A stretch of 64,000 nt of DNA from Monodelphis domestica. Taxonomy: Eukaryota; Chordata; Mammalia; Didelphimorphia; Didelphidae. Of this stretch, positions 1 to 11,165 are shown piece after piece (the stretch's first letter is position 1; each line of letters starts with the position of its first letter). A program made the position numbers and the translations under genes. Below the pieces are notes generated by a model. It ran no database searches. It had not been told where the DNA came from and worked only from the letters and a program-made list of their open reading frames with translations. The DNA is taken from NCBI RefSeq assembly GCF_027887165.1, contig NC_077235.1, positions 4,116,016 through 4,180,015 on the forward strand, written 5' to 3'.

Positions 1-481
1 TTCTGTCCTTTCAGTAGCTCTGAGGGCTCCTGATGGGATTGGGTTCAGCTGGTGCCTTAAAGCTGGGACCTCCCTTGAGACTCAGATGGAAGGACCCAGC
101 CAGGGGGCTACAGGCTTCCCCCTTCTCTCTATGTTTCCCTGCCGTCTGTGTTGGGCGCCCCGGAGACTGGCTTAGGTTGCTTTCAAGGTGAGTCCTCAGA
201 GCCCTGAGGTTCAGAGCCCGTGGGCTCAGCACTCTGGGTTGGGGGGGAATGGGTCCTGGGATCTTCTTTCTGTCTACCCCTTAGATCCGAGTGATCTAGG
301 GTTCTGGCTTTTGGGGTGCGGTACCTTTTGATCCAGGTCCAGGAGGAGGTTTCCCCAGGTCTATCCTGTTGTTTAGCTTGAATTTCGGTGGCCTAGGAGC
401 ACTCTGTTTGCAATCGGTAAGGAAGGGTTTCCGAGGTCTGAACTTTCACTGCTTCTACACCGCCATCTTGACCGGAAGTCC
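1..481 (-). mobile_element. LINE-1 5' end (5' UTR), runs off the left edge
   Basis: Read on the minus strand, this begins at 481 with a 5' terminus of the L1 type: a GGACTTCC start, then a CAAGATGGC motif, then a GC-richer leader of several hundred bases. An older copy with the same layout ends at 2878 in this window, which supports calling 481 the true 5' end. The copy therefore looks untruncated at its 5' side and enters an older L1 at 481/482. ORF1 and ORF2, if present, lie left of the window. CpG sites are partly retained, in line with a younger copy. Confidence 0.75.
461..470 (-). promoter_or_regulatory. YY1-type site at the L1 5' end
   Basis: The minus strand reads CAAGATGGCG about 12 bases inside the L1 5' end. 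In human L1 a YY1 site at the same place positions transcription start. The equivalent place in the older copy near 2860 has decayed to CAAGATAGTG. Confidence 0.6.
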
Positions 482-892
482 AGTGTTTTGTTTTTAATCA
501 GTCTCCCTAATTCCCACCCTTATTTTACTTCCCTTTCTATGCCCCCATCCCTTCTTATTCCCCTCTTATTTTCTTTACAGATTTTTTAAACTACCCCCAC
601 CCTCTCCCTCTCTTGTATTGCTTCCCTCTCCACCAGTCTATTTGTTACCCTTCTACTTACCTATAGGGTGCAAATCAATTCTCTGCCCCAATGTATTTGA
701 TTGTTCTTCCCTGTTTGAGTCAATTTCAATGCAGGTAAGAGTTGAGTATTTTCTATATCCAACCTCTTTACCCTTCCAGTGTATTGATGTTCTTGCCCCC
801 TCCTGGCATGTGCTTCTTTGTGACATATAACTTTATCCCCTTTTGTTTCTTTTACCGTTTTTCTTAATATTAACTTCTTTTTTAACTCTAGT

Positions 893-960
893 TGTGTGTG
901 TGTGTATATATATATATATACACATATATATGTATTTATGCATACATATATCTATATACA
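893..960. repeat. TG/TA microsatellite
   Basis: A run of TG repeats passes directly into TA repeats inside the L1 linker. It is simple-sequence DNA; the 74- and 85-residue open frames over it are low-complexity artefacts. Confidence 0.9.
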
Positions 961-1113
961 TATTTATGTCTTGGCATTTCATCCTATATAGTTTGTCACT
1001 GTTCCCTCTAAGTATAATTCTTCTAGCTACCCAGGTGATAATAACAGTTTTTAAGAGTTGCCAATGACCTCTTTTCTTATAGGGATACATATCATTTTAA
1101 TTTATTGGGTCTC

Positions 1114-1740
1114 TTAAAAAAAAGGTGTTTTTTGTTTTCTTTTGGTTTTCTTTTCCCCCCCTTTCTTAATTACCTTTTGATGATTCTCTTGAGTTCTGTG
1201 TTTGGACATCAAATTTATATTCAGGTCTGGTCTTTTTTTTACAAATGCTTGGAATTCTTCTATTTTGCTAAATGACCATACTTTTGCCTGTAAGAATATA
1301 GTCAGTTTTGCTGGGTAGTTGATTCTTGGTTGTAGACCTAGTTCCCTTGCTTTCCAGAATATCATATTCCATGCCTTTTGGTCCTCCAGTGTAGATGCAG
1401 CCATATCCTGTTTTATCCTCACTGTAGTTCCGTGGTATCTGAATGGCTTCTTAGCAGCTTGTAATATTTTTCCCATGGTCTGATAGTTCTTGAATTTGGC
1501 TATAATATTCCTGGGTATTGCCAGTTGGGGATTAAGTATAGGAGGTGATCTGTGGATTCTTTCAATCTCCACTTTTCCCTCTTGTTCTAGAATATCAGGG
1601 CAGTTTTCTTGGATAATTTCCTCTAGTATGATGTCCAGGATTTTTCTTTTGTCATAGTTTTCTGGTAGACAAATGATTCTTAAGTTGTCTCTCCTGGAAT
1701 GTTTTTCTAAATCTTCTGTTTTGTGAGTGAGATGCTTCAT
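1114..1740 (-). CDS. L1 ORF1p fragment (RRM and C-terminal domain)
   Basis: A 208-residue open frame gives the RNA-binding half of L1 ORF1p, the chaperone that coats L1 RNA. RRDNLRIICLPE near residue 17 starts the RRM. VRIKQDMAASTLEDQKAWNM and the PRINYPAKLTI stretch near 108-150 are the C-terminal domain. The N-terminal coiled coil is upstream but in another frame: compared with the plus-strand copy at 20290 one base is missing just before the ATG at 1740, and a TGA lies in frame six codons upstream. The ATG is therefore not the original start. The fragment is a non-functional LINE remnant. Confidence 0.8.
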   Translation of the reverse strand: MKHLTHKTEDLEKHSRRDNLRIICLPENYDKRKILDIILEEIIQENCPDILEQEGKVEIERIHRSPPILNPQLAIPRNIIAKFKNYQTMGKILQAAKKPFRYHGTTVRIKQDMAASTLEDQKAWNMIFWKARELGLQPRINYPAKLTIFLQAKVWSFSKIEEFQAFVKKRPDLNINLMSKHRTQENHQKVIKKGGEKKTKRKQKTPFF

Positions 1741-2878
1741 ATTTTCCTCAATTTTTCATTCTTTTGATTTTGTTTTATAGTGTCCTGCTGCCTTGTGAAG
1801 TCACTTGCTTCTAATTGTTATATTCTTGGTTTTAAAGACTGGATTTTATCCCTGGATTTTTGGTTATCCTTCTCCTTCTGGTCTGATTTTCTTTGGAGGT
1901 CCTCTTTCATCTCCTTTGCCTCATTTTTAAGCTGATTAATTTTGGCTTTCAAGACACTATTTTCTATTTCCAGATGATTTATCTTGCTTTTAAAGTTCTT
2001 TTCCCAGGTGTCTTCAGCCTCTATTAATTGTGTTTTGAATTATATTTTGAGTTCTTCCAAAGCCTATATCCAATTTGCTGGAGTTTCTGTTTTTTGCTTG
2101 GTGTTCCTTCATCCTTCTCTGTTCCATTTGCTCTTTGTTCATTGCCTGGATAGAAGCTGTTGATTGTAATTTCTTTTTTTCTTTTTCTGTTGTTTGATCA
2201 TATTTACCCCTTCTTTCCTCCTTGTAGTTGTCTGCACTCTTGCTCCTTTCATTTTGTGTTGGATTTATGATTTGGGGCTTTTCTGTTAGCCTTCAACCTT
2301 GGAACTTAGTCAGCAAATCTCTTATCACAGTCTGTGGAGGAGGGGTGTTGGAGCTTGAGCTTCCTGGCCCTCTGAGGGCTAGATGAGATTAAGTCCAGCT
2401 GAGTTGGCCTTGCAAAGTTGGATGTGCCCTGAGGCCAAAACCTCTGGAAGGGGGGGAAATATGGAGTGTCTCTACTGCTTCAACTAGGCTGCCCATTCTG
2501 AGCTTCTTCTCCAACTGCTTCCCCACTGCCTGTGTTTGATGCTCTGAGCCTGGCACAGCTTTGCCCACAAGGTACTCCCTCCAGACCAGCACCCTTGCCC
2601 ACCCAGAGGTTCCAGCCACCACTGGAGGCTTAGTGCTCTATGTGGGGGAGGAGTTCTGGGACCTTCCTTCTTCCTTCCCCTTTAACCCAGAATGTTCTTG
2701 AATTCAGGCTTTGGGGGAGCGTACCTGTTGAGTCCAGCAAAAGGGTTCGTTGGCTCTGTCCTGTTGTTAGGTCTGGTTTTCAGTCCCCTAGGGGAATTTA
2801 GTTATTAATCAGTATGGAAGGGCCTTCAGAGGTCTCAACTTTCACTGCCTCTAAGTCACTATCTTGACTCCTGACCTT

Positions 2879-3460
2879 TTTCTTGAAGCTGACTTCCTTC
2901 TTAAAGTCCAACTCCTTCTTGAAGTTGACTCCCCTTTAGCCTCAGAAATTTGGGGCCTTTTATAGTGGCTTCTTGTCTCCTCCCCTTTTCACAGGGGTCT
3001 ATCACAGCTTCCAAATTGGCTAGCACTGCCCAGGGGGCAGTGTTTGTGGGAACTAGATTGTACCTTCTGGAGGGGTGAATACATCACAAGGGCTCACAGT
3101 ATCTGAGGATGTAAAATCTTAAAAGAATTCACAAGTTTCTGAATGTTTGAGTTAGAACAAAGGGTGGAGCTCTCCAAGTATCTTGCTGGCTTCTCACCTA
3201 CCACTAGGTAGGGTGTGAATTCACAAAGTGGTTTGCAGCTCCTCCACCTAGTTCAAGCTTGTGTTGATTTAATCAAAAGGTAGACAAAAGAGAGTTAATC
3301 CTGTCTTCACCATCTAGTGAGGTACTTAAGTTAGTGTTAACTCAGGATAGACAATAGAGTAGAGAATTCTCTTTCATACTAAGAAGGGCTTAGGAGAACC
3401 ACAGGGCAGGGGCCTACTCCTACTCTAATCCCTTCTTTAATAGTAATCACACTGGCCCAA
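2879..3460 (-). mobile_element. LTR-like fossil fragment with TATA box (tentative)
   Basis: Read on the minus strand this stretch resembles an LTR U3: about 480 bases of mixed sequence, a CTATAAAAGG box, then short imperfect repeats of the form AAGAAGGAGTY. It abuts the 5' end of the older L1 at 2878. No partner LTR or target duplication is visible, so the family and limits are uncertain. It is an old retroviral-type remnant if the reading is right; otherwise it is unassigned sequence. Confidence 0.35.
2956..2965 (-). promoter_or_regulatory. TATA box candidate
   Basis: CTATAAAAGG on the minus strand, about 80 bases upstream of the L1 5' end at 2878 and in the same orientation. A start about 30 bases downstream would read into the L1 leader. 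Confidence 0.4.
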
Positions 3461-4817
3461 GCCTCTACTTTGTAGGTTCTGTTTGTCACTGACAGTTTCA
3501 AGGCTGGAATTCTGCTCTTTTAGCATCAAGATGCTACAAAGCATTTAGAAAGCCCTCCTTGTTCTTAGTCATGGAATCAAGTGGTCCTCTGCCAGGATCC
3601 TTCATTCCTGCTGGTGAGTAGTGTTTATCTCTTTACTCTCATTTGTTTCTTGTCCATTTTGCATGGGCACAAACCAATGGCTTTTCAGTGTTTGATTCTC
3701 TTTGGAATTATATTTATCTACTACCTTAAGTATTGTTAGTCTAGGGCAGTGTTGGTTAAGTACTGGCATGTGTGCAGAGCCAGCATTTGAGGAGCTGCTC
3801 CATCCCTAACTTCCGAAGACATTTTTGTATGCCCCACCCCTCTGTCCAGCCACCCAAATCAAGCACTTCCTCCTTCCACTCTTTAGGGTAATTCAAGAGG
3901 GCTCACAGGCAGCTTGAAATTGAAGTCTGGGCATTCAAACTTAAAAATCTTCACCAACACTGTTCTAGGGGAATGGATTTGCAGGTTTAAGCTAACTTGT
4001 AATTGCTATCTCTTCTTTATAGATCTTTGTCTTCCATCTTAGACCCAGCATTAATTAAGTCTTGGTTCCAAGGCAGAAGAGTGGTAAGGGCGGGACAGTT
4101 GGGACTGTGACTTGCTCAGGGTCACTCAGCTATGAAGGGTCTGAGACCAGATTTGAACTGAGGACCTCCTGTCTTCAGGCCTGGCTCTCAATCTACCTGC
4201 CCTAATTGCTATCTCTTCATTAGAGAAAGCAGATGCAAGAACCCAAGCTTACATCTAAAGCTTGACTCTCTTCTCATCAAATACCAGTTCAATAATGAGC
4301 ACATAGAGCAGATAGAAAAGAAACACATTTGTCCAAGTAGAGCAAAACAAAAATCTGAGAAAGTATACTCGGGAGAATATATGCCAGATAATCTAGAAGA
4401 AGAGCTCTCCCATTGGGAATGAGCTAACTCAGCCCGGGTAGGAGAGGGGCAAAGCTAGAGAGATCTTACACCCAAGGGGACATTTCCCAAAGTCTAGGGC
4501 AGCAAACTGGTGGTGGGCACGGGATGGAGCCTGGCTGCTGGCTCTCACGTTGGCTGCTTCTTGGAGGCTTTTCCTTTAGCCACCTACAATGAGCTTGCCA
4601 TTGTCCATCCTTTCTCACTGATTCGGACCCTACTTTATTCTTTTGCTTATTTGTCTGTGCTGCCATGTCCTCTTTAGGGGTTTAGGGGGAGAAAGGGAGG
4701 CACCAGGTAGTGCAAGATGACCTCTATGGCCCCTCCATCTCTGACAGTCATTGGTTCTATGTGTCTTTTGAGTCAGGGTGGCTTGGCTGGAGAAGCCTGT
4801 GGGCCCCTTCTCAGAAA
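3461..4817 (+). repeat. Array unit U0 (left partial copy of the tandem unit)
   Basis: Contains the later blocks of the unit. 3480-3720 (GGCTGGAATTCTGCTCT..., GATGCTACAAAGCATTTAGAAA, then the CATTTGTTTCTT block) matches 15150-15460, 26030-26250, 28980-29260, 48170-48410 and 54360-54450. The 4220-4670 part matches 54980-55360 in U5 particularly well, including a minus-strand SINE just before it in both. 4690-4817 is the GGCAGCCT/GGGCCCCTTCTCAG lead-in to the X-box block of U1. No coding frame is conserved between copies. Confidence 0.7.
4038..4203 (-). mobile_element. tRNA-type marsupial SINE
   Basis: The plus strand reads the reverse of the family: tail side CTTCCATCTTAGA, the GGTTCCAAGGCAGAAGAGTGG body, the CAGGGTCAC core, then the tRNA-like head. 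The same element sits at the matching place in U5 (54760-54958), so it was present before that duplication. Confidence 0.8.
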
Positions 4818-4891
4818 AAGGCTTTTCATCATTAGATTGCTTTCAGCTTATGGAACCTCCACCCTTCTTCCCCCTGAAAGCAAGAGAGCAC

Positions 4892-4905
4892 GTTTCCATG
4901 GTTAC
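4892..4905 (-). promoter_or_regulatory. RFX X-box candidate, U1
   Basis: Minus strand GTAACCATGGAAAC fits GTHNYYATRRNAAC at every position. It lies in the best-kept block of the unit, inside a longer shared stretch (GAGAGCACG before, AGGAGAC after). Confidence 0.55.
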
Positions 4906-5715
4906 AGGAGACAGGCCAGTCTGCTTCCGCTTTTCTCTCTAAAGAGCTTCCAGAAACAAGGAATGGATTTGGCTGGGAAGCGGGAGCCAGGACCCCAGGC
5001 AGAGCAGTTCCCCCTGCCCCAGATGGGCAGAGAAGTGTGGGCCATGGAAGGAGAAAGCCCCTGGCCAAAAGACCTTTGGGAAAGAAGCAGGGATGCGTCT
5101 GTTTGAGGCTGGCACCACTTGACCAACAATCCTTTTCCATCTTTCTCTAGCAGCTTTGATCTCAAAATCCAATGTCTGATGTAGCAAAGCTAGAAGATGT
5201 GTGTGCATAAATGACATTATAGACAATCTAGTTTCCCTTCCTTAACAGTTCCATTTGATTTTTAAGTTCAAAATGGTGGGAAAACTATACAGGAGGAAGA
5301 ATCCATCCAGGAAAAAACAAGGGTATTATCATCATGTCTGCTGTCTGCTCTCCCATCCTCGTCCCCCATTGTTTCAGCCTAGATTCATATTTTCTTTTCT
5401 TTTAAATCATTTTGAGAGCTGAGACCCCCTGCTGGTAATCCATGTTGAGAGGATGATGAAGAATGGCCTTATATTCTGAATTATACCATTTACCATACTG
5501 GTCTGACCTCACTTTCACCTGGAAACTTGTCCCAACCTTTATTTTCTTAAATATTTTTTAAAATTTAAAAGACATTTCCCCGTGGTTACATGATTCATTT
5601 TCTCTCCCTCCTCTCTTCCCTCTCCCCTCCTGGAGCTGACAAGCAATTCCCCTGTGCTATTATCACTTGATACCTATTCATTTTTATAGAAATCTTTTAT
5701 AGTAATTTTAAAAAA

Positions 5716-5895
5716 ATAAAAACTCTTACCTTCCATCTTAGAATCAGTATTGATTCCAAGGCAGAAGAGTGGTAAGGGCTAGGCAATGGAGTTAAGTGAC
5801 TTTACCAGGGTCAAACAGCTAGGAAGTGTCTGAGGTCAAATTTGAACCTAGGACCTCCCATCTCTCTCAATCCACTGAGCTACCCAGCTGCCCCC
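5716..5895 (-). mobile_element. tRNA-type SINE inside the older L1
   Basis: Tail side CTTACCTTCCATCTTAGAATC at left, tRNA-like head (GAGCTACCCAGCTGCCCC complement) at right. Flanks ATAGTAATTTT (left) and ATAGTCATTTT (right of the later L1) look like its own decayed target duplication. Confidence 0.85.
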
Positions 5896-5907
5896 ATAGT
5901 CATTTTT

Positions 5908-6546
5908 TTTAAAATATATTTTATTTGATCATTTCCAAGCATTATTCGTTAAAGACATAGATCATTTTCTTTTCCTCCCCCCCACCCCCCATAGCCGACG
6001 CGTAAGTCCACTGGGCATTAGATGTTTTCTTGATTTGAACCCATTGCTTTGTTGATAGTATTTGCATTAGAGTGTTCATTTAGAGTCTATCCTCTGTCAT
6101 GTCCCCTCAACCTCTGTATTCAGGCAGTTGCTTTTTCTCGGTGTTTCCACTCCCATAGTTTATCCTTTGCTTATGAATGGTGTTTTTTTCTCCTGGATCC
6201 CTGCAAGTTGTTCAGGGACATTACACCGCCACTAATGGAGAAGTCCATTACGTTCGATTATACCACAGTGTATTAGTCTCTGTGTACAATGTTCTCCTGG
6301 TTCTGCTCCTCTCGCTCTGCATCACTTCCTGGAGGTTGTTCCAGTCTCCATGGAACTCCTCCACTTTATTATTCCTTTTAGCACAATAGTATTCCATCAC
6401 CAACATATACCACAGTTTGTTCAGCCATTCCCCAATTGATGGGCATCCCTCGTTTTCCAGTTTTGGGCCACCACAAAGAGCGCAGCTATGAATATTTTTG
6501 TACAAGTCTTTTTCCTTATTATCTCTTTGGGGTACAGACCCAGCAG
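5908..6546 (-). mobile_element. 5'-truncated young LINE-1 with 19-bp target duplication
   Basis: A 3' UTR plus the last part of ORF2 (residues like GMPIN/GCPSIGEWLNKLWYMLVMEYYCAKRN on the minus strand, 6248-6546). It is flanked by a perfect duplication, TGCCCCCATAGTCATTTTT, at 5889-5907 and 6547-6565. The target spans the junction between the SINE head and the older L1, so this insertion is the latest of the three. Confidence 0.85.
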
Positions 6547-7290
6547 TGCCCCCATAGTCATTTTTAAAAACCAAAACCCCAAATTGTATACCCACATAAA
6601 CACGTGATAAGTCATGTTTCCTTCTGGACTTCTACTCCCACAGTTCTTTCTCTATAGGTGAATAGCATTCATTCCCATAAGTCCCTCAGAGTTGTCCAGG
6701 ATCACCGTATTGCTTTTAGAAGCAAGCAGTTAATTACATTTGATCGTCCCACAAAGTTTCAGTTACTGTGTACAATGTTCTTCTTGTTCTGCTTCTCTCA
6801 CTCTGCATCAATTCCTGGAGGTTGTTCCAGTTCACGTGGAATCCCTCCAGTTCATCATTCCTTTAAGCACAATAGCATTTTATCACCAACAGATAGCACA
6901 ATGTGTTTAGCCATTCCCCAATCAGAGGGCATCCTCTAATTTTCCAGTTTTTTGCCACCACAAAGAGCGCAGCTATGAATATTTTTGTACAAGTCTTTTT
7001 CCTTATTATCTCTTTGGGGTACAAACCCAGCATTGCTATGACTCAATCAAAGGGCAGACAGACTTTTAGTGCCTTTTGGGCATAGTTCCAAATTGTCCTC
7101 CGGAATGGTTGCATCAATTTACAATTCCACCAGTAATGCATTAGTGTCCCAATTTTACCACATCTGCTCCAACATTCATTACTTTCCTTTTCTGTCTCAT
7201 TGGCCAGTCTGCTAGGTGTGCAGTGGAACTTCCGAGTTGTTCTGATTTATATTTCTCTAATTAGGAGGAATTTAGAACATTTTTTCATGT

Positions 7291-9115
7291 GATTTTAAAA
7301 ATTAAGTTTATTTAATTAATTTAGAATATTTTCCCATGGTTACATGAATCATGATCTTTTCTTCTTCCCTCCTCCCACCCCCTTCCATAGCCAATGAGCA
7401 ATTCCACTGGGTTTTACATTCATCATTGATCAAGACCTATTTCCATATTATTAATATTTGCACTGGAGTGATCGCTTAGAGTCTACATCCCCAATCACAT
7501 TCTCATCAACCGATGTTATCAAGCGGTTGGTTTTCTTCTGTGTTTCTGCTCCCACAGTGTTTCCTCTGGATGTGAATCATGTTCTTTCTCGTAGATCCCT
7601 CCAAGTTGTTCAGGATCACTGCATTGCTACTAATGGAGAAATCCATTCCATTCCATTGTACCACAGTGTATCAGTCTCTGTGTACAATGTTCTCCTAGTT
7701 CTGCTCCTCTTGCCCTGTATCAATTCTTAGAGGTCTTTCCAGTCTCCATGGAATTCCTCCATTTTATTATTCCTTTTAGCACAATAGTATTCCATCACCA
7801 ACATATACCATAATTTGTTCAGCCATTCTCCAATTGAATTTTCCTCATTTTCCCTCATTTTCCAATTTTTGGCCACCACAAAGAGCGCAGCTATGAATAA
7901 TCTTGTACAAGTCTTTTCCCTTATGATCTCTTTGGGGTACAAATCTAGAAGTGCTATGGCTGTATCAAAGGGCAGGCAGTCTTTTAGCACCCTTTGGGCC
8001 TAGTTCCAAATTGCCCTCCAGAATAGTTGGACCAATTCACAGCTCCACCAGCAATGAATTAATGTCCCTACTTTGCCACATCCCCTCCAGCATTCATTAC
8101 TTTCCTTTGCTGTTATGTTAGCCAATCTGCTAGGTGTGAGGTGATATCTCAGAGTTGTTTTGATTTGCATCTCTCTGATTATAAGAGATTTAGAACACTT
8201 CTTCATGTGCTTGTTAATAGTTTTGATTTCTTTATCTGAGAACTGCCTATCCATGTCCCTTGCCCATTTATCAATTGGAGAATGGCTTGATTTTTTTGTA
8301 CAATTGCTTTAGTTCTTTATAAATTTGAGTAATTAAACCTTTGTCAGAGGTTTTTATGAAGATTTTTTCCCAATTTGTTGTTTTCCTTCTAATTTTGATT
8401 GCAATGGTTTTGTTTGGACCTTTTAAATTTAATGTAATCTTGATTGGTCTTAAAATCTCTTCTTTCCCATAGCTCTTATAGTTTCCTTCTTTGTGTTCAA
8501 GTCGTTCACCCATTCTGAGTTTATCTTGGTGTAGGATGTGAGGTATTGATCCAAACCTAATCTCTCCCACAATGTCTTCCAATTTACCCAGCAGTTTTTA
8601 TCAAATAGTGGATTTTGTCCCCAAAGCTGGGATCTTTGGGTTTATCGTATACTGTCTTGCTGAGGTCACTTCCCCCAAGTCTATTCCACTGATCCTCCTT
8701 TCTGTCTCTTAGCCAGTACCAGATTGTTTTGATGACTGCTGCTTTATAGTATAGTTTAAGATCCGGTACTGCCAGAACATCTTCTTTCACTTTTTTTTTT
8801 CATTATTTCCCTGGATATTCTTGATCTTTTGTTCTTCCAGAACAAAACTTTGTTATCATTTTTTCTAGTTCTAGGAACATTTTTTGGATAGTTTGATAGT
8901 TATGGCACTGAATAAATAAATCAAGTTAGGTGGGATAATCATCTTTATTATGTTAGCTTGTCCTATCCATGAGTAATTCATTTTTTTCCAGTTGTTTAGA
9001 TCTAGTTTTATTTGTGTTAAAAGGGTTTTGTATTTGTGTTCATGTAATTTCTAAGTTTGTCTTGGCAAATAGATTCCCAAATATTTTATATTCTCGAGTG
9101 ATTTGAAATGGGGTT
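7291..9115 (-). mobile_element. LINE-1 3' segment (3' UTR and ORF2 C-terminus)
   Basis: Starts with the 3' terminal AT-rich end (TTTAATTAATTTAGAATATT), then the 3' UTR (7330-7800), then ORF2 C-terminus read on minus: FIAALFVVAKNW near 7880, the CWRGCGKVGTLIHCWW motif (8000-8254), 8271-8582, and [15 protein letters not shown] (8584-8790). It fades near 9100. ORF2 is split among several frames. Whether the part beyond about 8190 belongs to this copy or to the outer L1 cannot be told by eye. Confidence 0.7.
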
Positions 9116-9604
9116 TTGTCCCAACTTTTAGAAGAAAGGTCCATGATGACCATAGTTCCCTCACCAAAGGTGCTCCTGCCCTGAGATCTCAGGCTGGCTG
9201 CAATTGTTGGAATCTCAGGCTAGAGCTGATAGAAGGAGCAGAGGGTAGGGCATCAGAACACCTGGGTTCTGAATACCACTTATTGAGTCCATACTCCAAA
9301 CACCTTTGGACCCCATGGGGTCATTGTGAGCATAAAATGCCTTTGAATCCTTTTGAAGAGTTAGCACTGCAGAAAGGCAGAGTGGCATCATTCCCATCTT
9401 CATTAATGGGGGCCATAAGTTTCTGGGGAGTCGATGATGTAGCAGGTACACATTAGATGCCCAGTAAATTGAATGTCAATGTCAATAGTGGCAGTGATGA
9501 TTGACAGTGATGAAAGCTAAACTACTGCTCTTACTTGTTATATTTAGCTCTTTAAGAGGCCTTCATAAAAATCCCCTTTGTTCTTGGACCAAAAGGATGA
9601 GTCT

Positions 9605-9850
9605 TTTTTAAAGAAATTATTATTTATTACAAATTCCACGTAATAACAACTTTCTATTTAATTTTTCCGAAGTTATGTGATTCAAATTATCTCTCTCCCT
9701 CCATTCCCCTCCCCCTTCAGAGATGGCAAGCAATTCCATCTGGGTTATACATGCATTATCGCATAAAATGTGGTTCCGTATTGTTAATTTTTGTGAGTAA
9801 TCTTATAAAACCCAAACCTCAAAATATAAACCCAAATAAACAAGTGGAGG
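9605..9850 (-). mobile_element. Old L1 3' UTR fragment
   Basis: TTTTTCCGAAGTTATGTGATTC, a pyrimidine run, then GCAAGCAATTCCATCTGGG and ATACATGCATTATC match the 3' UTR of the older L1 type at 5560-5690 and 30500-30640. Confidence 0.55.
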
Positions 9851-9944
9851 ATGAGTATCTTGAACAGCTTTGCTTTTAAGCAAAAGCACTTCTTATGATT
9901 CGATAGCCTTTTCAGAACAAAATATTTGCAAAGAAGAAAATTGT

Positions 9945-10140
9945 AGTTGTTCAGTTGTCAACTCTTTGGGACTCCATTTGGGATTTTCTTGGCAAAGAGA
10001 TTGAAGTGGTTTGCCATTTCTTTCTCCTGCTCATTTTACAGATGAGGAGACTGAGGCAAACAGGGTAAAGTGATTTGCCCAGGGTGACAGCTAGTGTCTG
10101 AGGTGGGATTTGAACTCATGCCTGGAAGCTCTTTATTAGC
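9945..10140 (-). mobile_element. MAR1-type SINE
   Basis: The plus strand carries the reverse of the family: GACTCCATTTGGGATTTTCT, TTGGCAAAGAGATTG, TCATTTTACAGATGAGGAG, GCCCAGGGTGACAGCTAG. A second copy lies at 60395-60660. Confidence 0.75.
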
Positions 10141-10307
10141 TGGTTAAGGACAAAGTACTCTGTCCTTAGCTATATTCATGCCTTTAAAGTTCAGTGTCTC
10201 TTGGGCAGAGAAACTGATTGTGGTTCAGTCTGTCAGTCATTCAGTTAATGAACTCTCCAGTTAACATAAAAAATATTGCTGAGCTTCCTGACCAGTATTT
10301 TTCTTTT

Positions 10308-10970
10308 CTTTCTTTCGTTCTTTCTGTCTTTGTAACTTTATTGTTTAACACAGACTTACATATAGTAAACATTCACGAAATGCTTACAGATGGATAAATT
10401 GAATAGATCATTGAAATGGTTGTAGTTATGCATTTAGCTTAATAAACAAATAACTTATTTATTTAAAAAAAGCAGAAAACACAGTTATCAATGAAAAAAT
10501 TCATGTAATTTCATGGCAGGGAAAAAGGATTTATGTGGTGCTTTATCCTATTAATATATGAAATTCTCTGAAGGGTTACAGTATTAAATAAGAAAAAAAC
10601 TTCAAGTAGCTTTGGTGAAACATTTGTTCACTTTAATGGAAAGTCATATAAACCACTCAAGTTTAAAATGACCCTGATATTTTTATTTAAACAAATAAAA
10701 AAGGTGTGGCTTTCAAAACTCAAATCCATTCACCTGTAACTATAATCACACTGGAAGTTAATTCCAAATTTTAAAAAGTGTCTAGTTAGACAAACATACA
10801 AGAGTAACAATCCTAAACACAGTGAGTTCCTTTTTTAAAAGTTAGAAAACAAGTATTTAACATGTACTTAGTTCTCCATATCTTATTTATTGTATAAAAG
10901 CAATATATAAAAGTATATAATCTTTGTGATATATTGTTGTAGCATCCTTGCCAAAATTTAATTCGAATTT
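10308..10970 (-). pseudogene. Candidate retrocopy of an mRNA 3' UTR
   Basis: On the minus strand an AT-rich 640-base stretch ends in AACAATAAAGTTACAAAGAC followed by an A/G-rich tail (AGAAAGAACGAAAGAAAG). A poly(A) signal about 15 bases before an A-rich tail is what a processed retrocopy would show. I do not recognise the gene and see no coding part; the 5' side is cut by a SINE. It could instead be an unrecognised LINE 3' UTR. The tail may partly be the (CTTT)n tail of the SINE at 14411. Confidence 0.35.
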
Positions 10971-11163
10971 TTTTAAATCCTTACCCTCCATCTTAGAATT
11001 AATACTGCGTTTTGGTTCTAAGGCAGAAGAGTAGTAATAGCTAGGCAATAGAGATTAAGTGACTTGCCCAGGGTCACACAGCTAGGAAGTGTCTGAGATT
11101 GGATTTGAACCTCCTCCAGTCTCTAGGCCTGGCTCTCAATCTACTGAGACACCAAGCTTCTCC
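10971..11163 (-). mobile_element. tRNA-type SINE
   Basis: Tail-side TTTTTAAATCCTTACCCTCC, body GGTTCTAAGGCAGAAGAG, core GCCCAGGGTCACACAGC, head at 11163. Confidence 0.85.
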
Positions 11164-11165
11164 CT

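Larger units (their letters stand above)
482..2878 (-). mobile_element. Older LINE-1, 5' half (5' UTR, ORF1, inter-ORF linker)
   Basis: On the minus strand the order is 5' UTR (about 2878-2290), coiled-coil part of ORF1 (about 2290-1741), RNA-binding part of ORF1 (1740-1114), then the pyrimidine/purine-biased linker ahead of ORF2 (1113-482). The linker matches that of the plus-strand L1 at 21380-21490. The copy stops at 482 where a younger L1 has entered; ORF2 is not seen in the window. Confidence 0.75.
5537..9115 (-). mobile_element. Older LINE-1 with nested insertions
   Basis: Unit DNA is interrupted after CTTGTCCCAAC (about 5526-5536) and resumes with TTGTCCCAACTTTTAG at 9116; the repeated TTGTCCCAAC is the target duplication. 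The outer element reads 3' to 5' on the plus strand: 3' UTR (5537-5710 and 6566-6990), then the end of ORF2 (6990-7290). Into it went a SINE (5716-5895), a 5'-truncated L1 (5908-6546) and another L1 segment (7291 onward). Confidence 0.7.

Noticed and set aside
7331-7350. L1 3' UTR text TTTCCCATGGTTAC (also near 30890) resembles the X-box.
   Set aside because: It lacks the AAC end on the minus strand, so it is only a half match; it warns that the half-site alone is common in this DNA.
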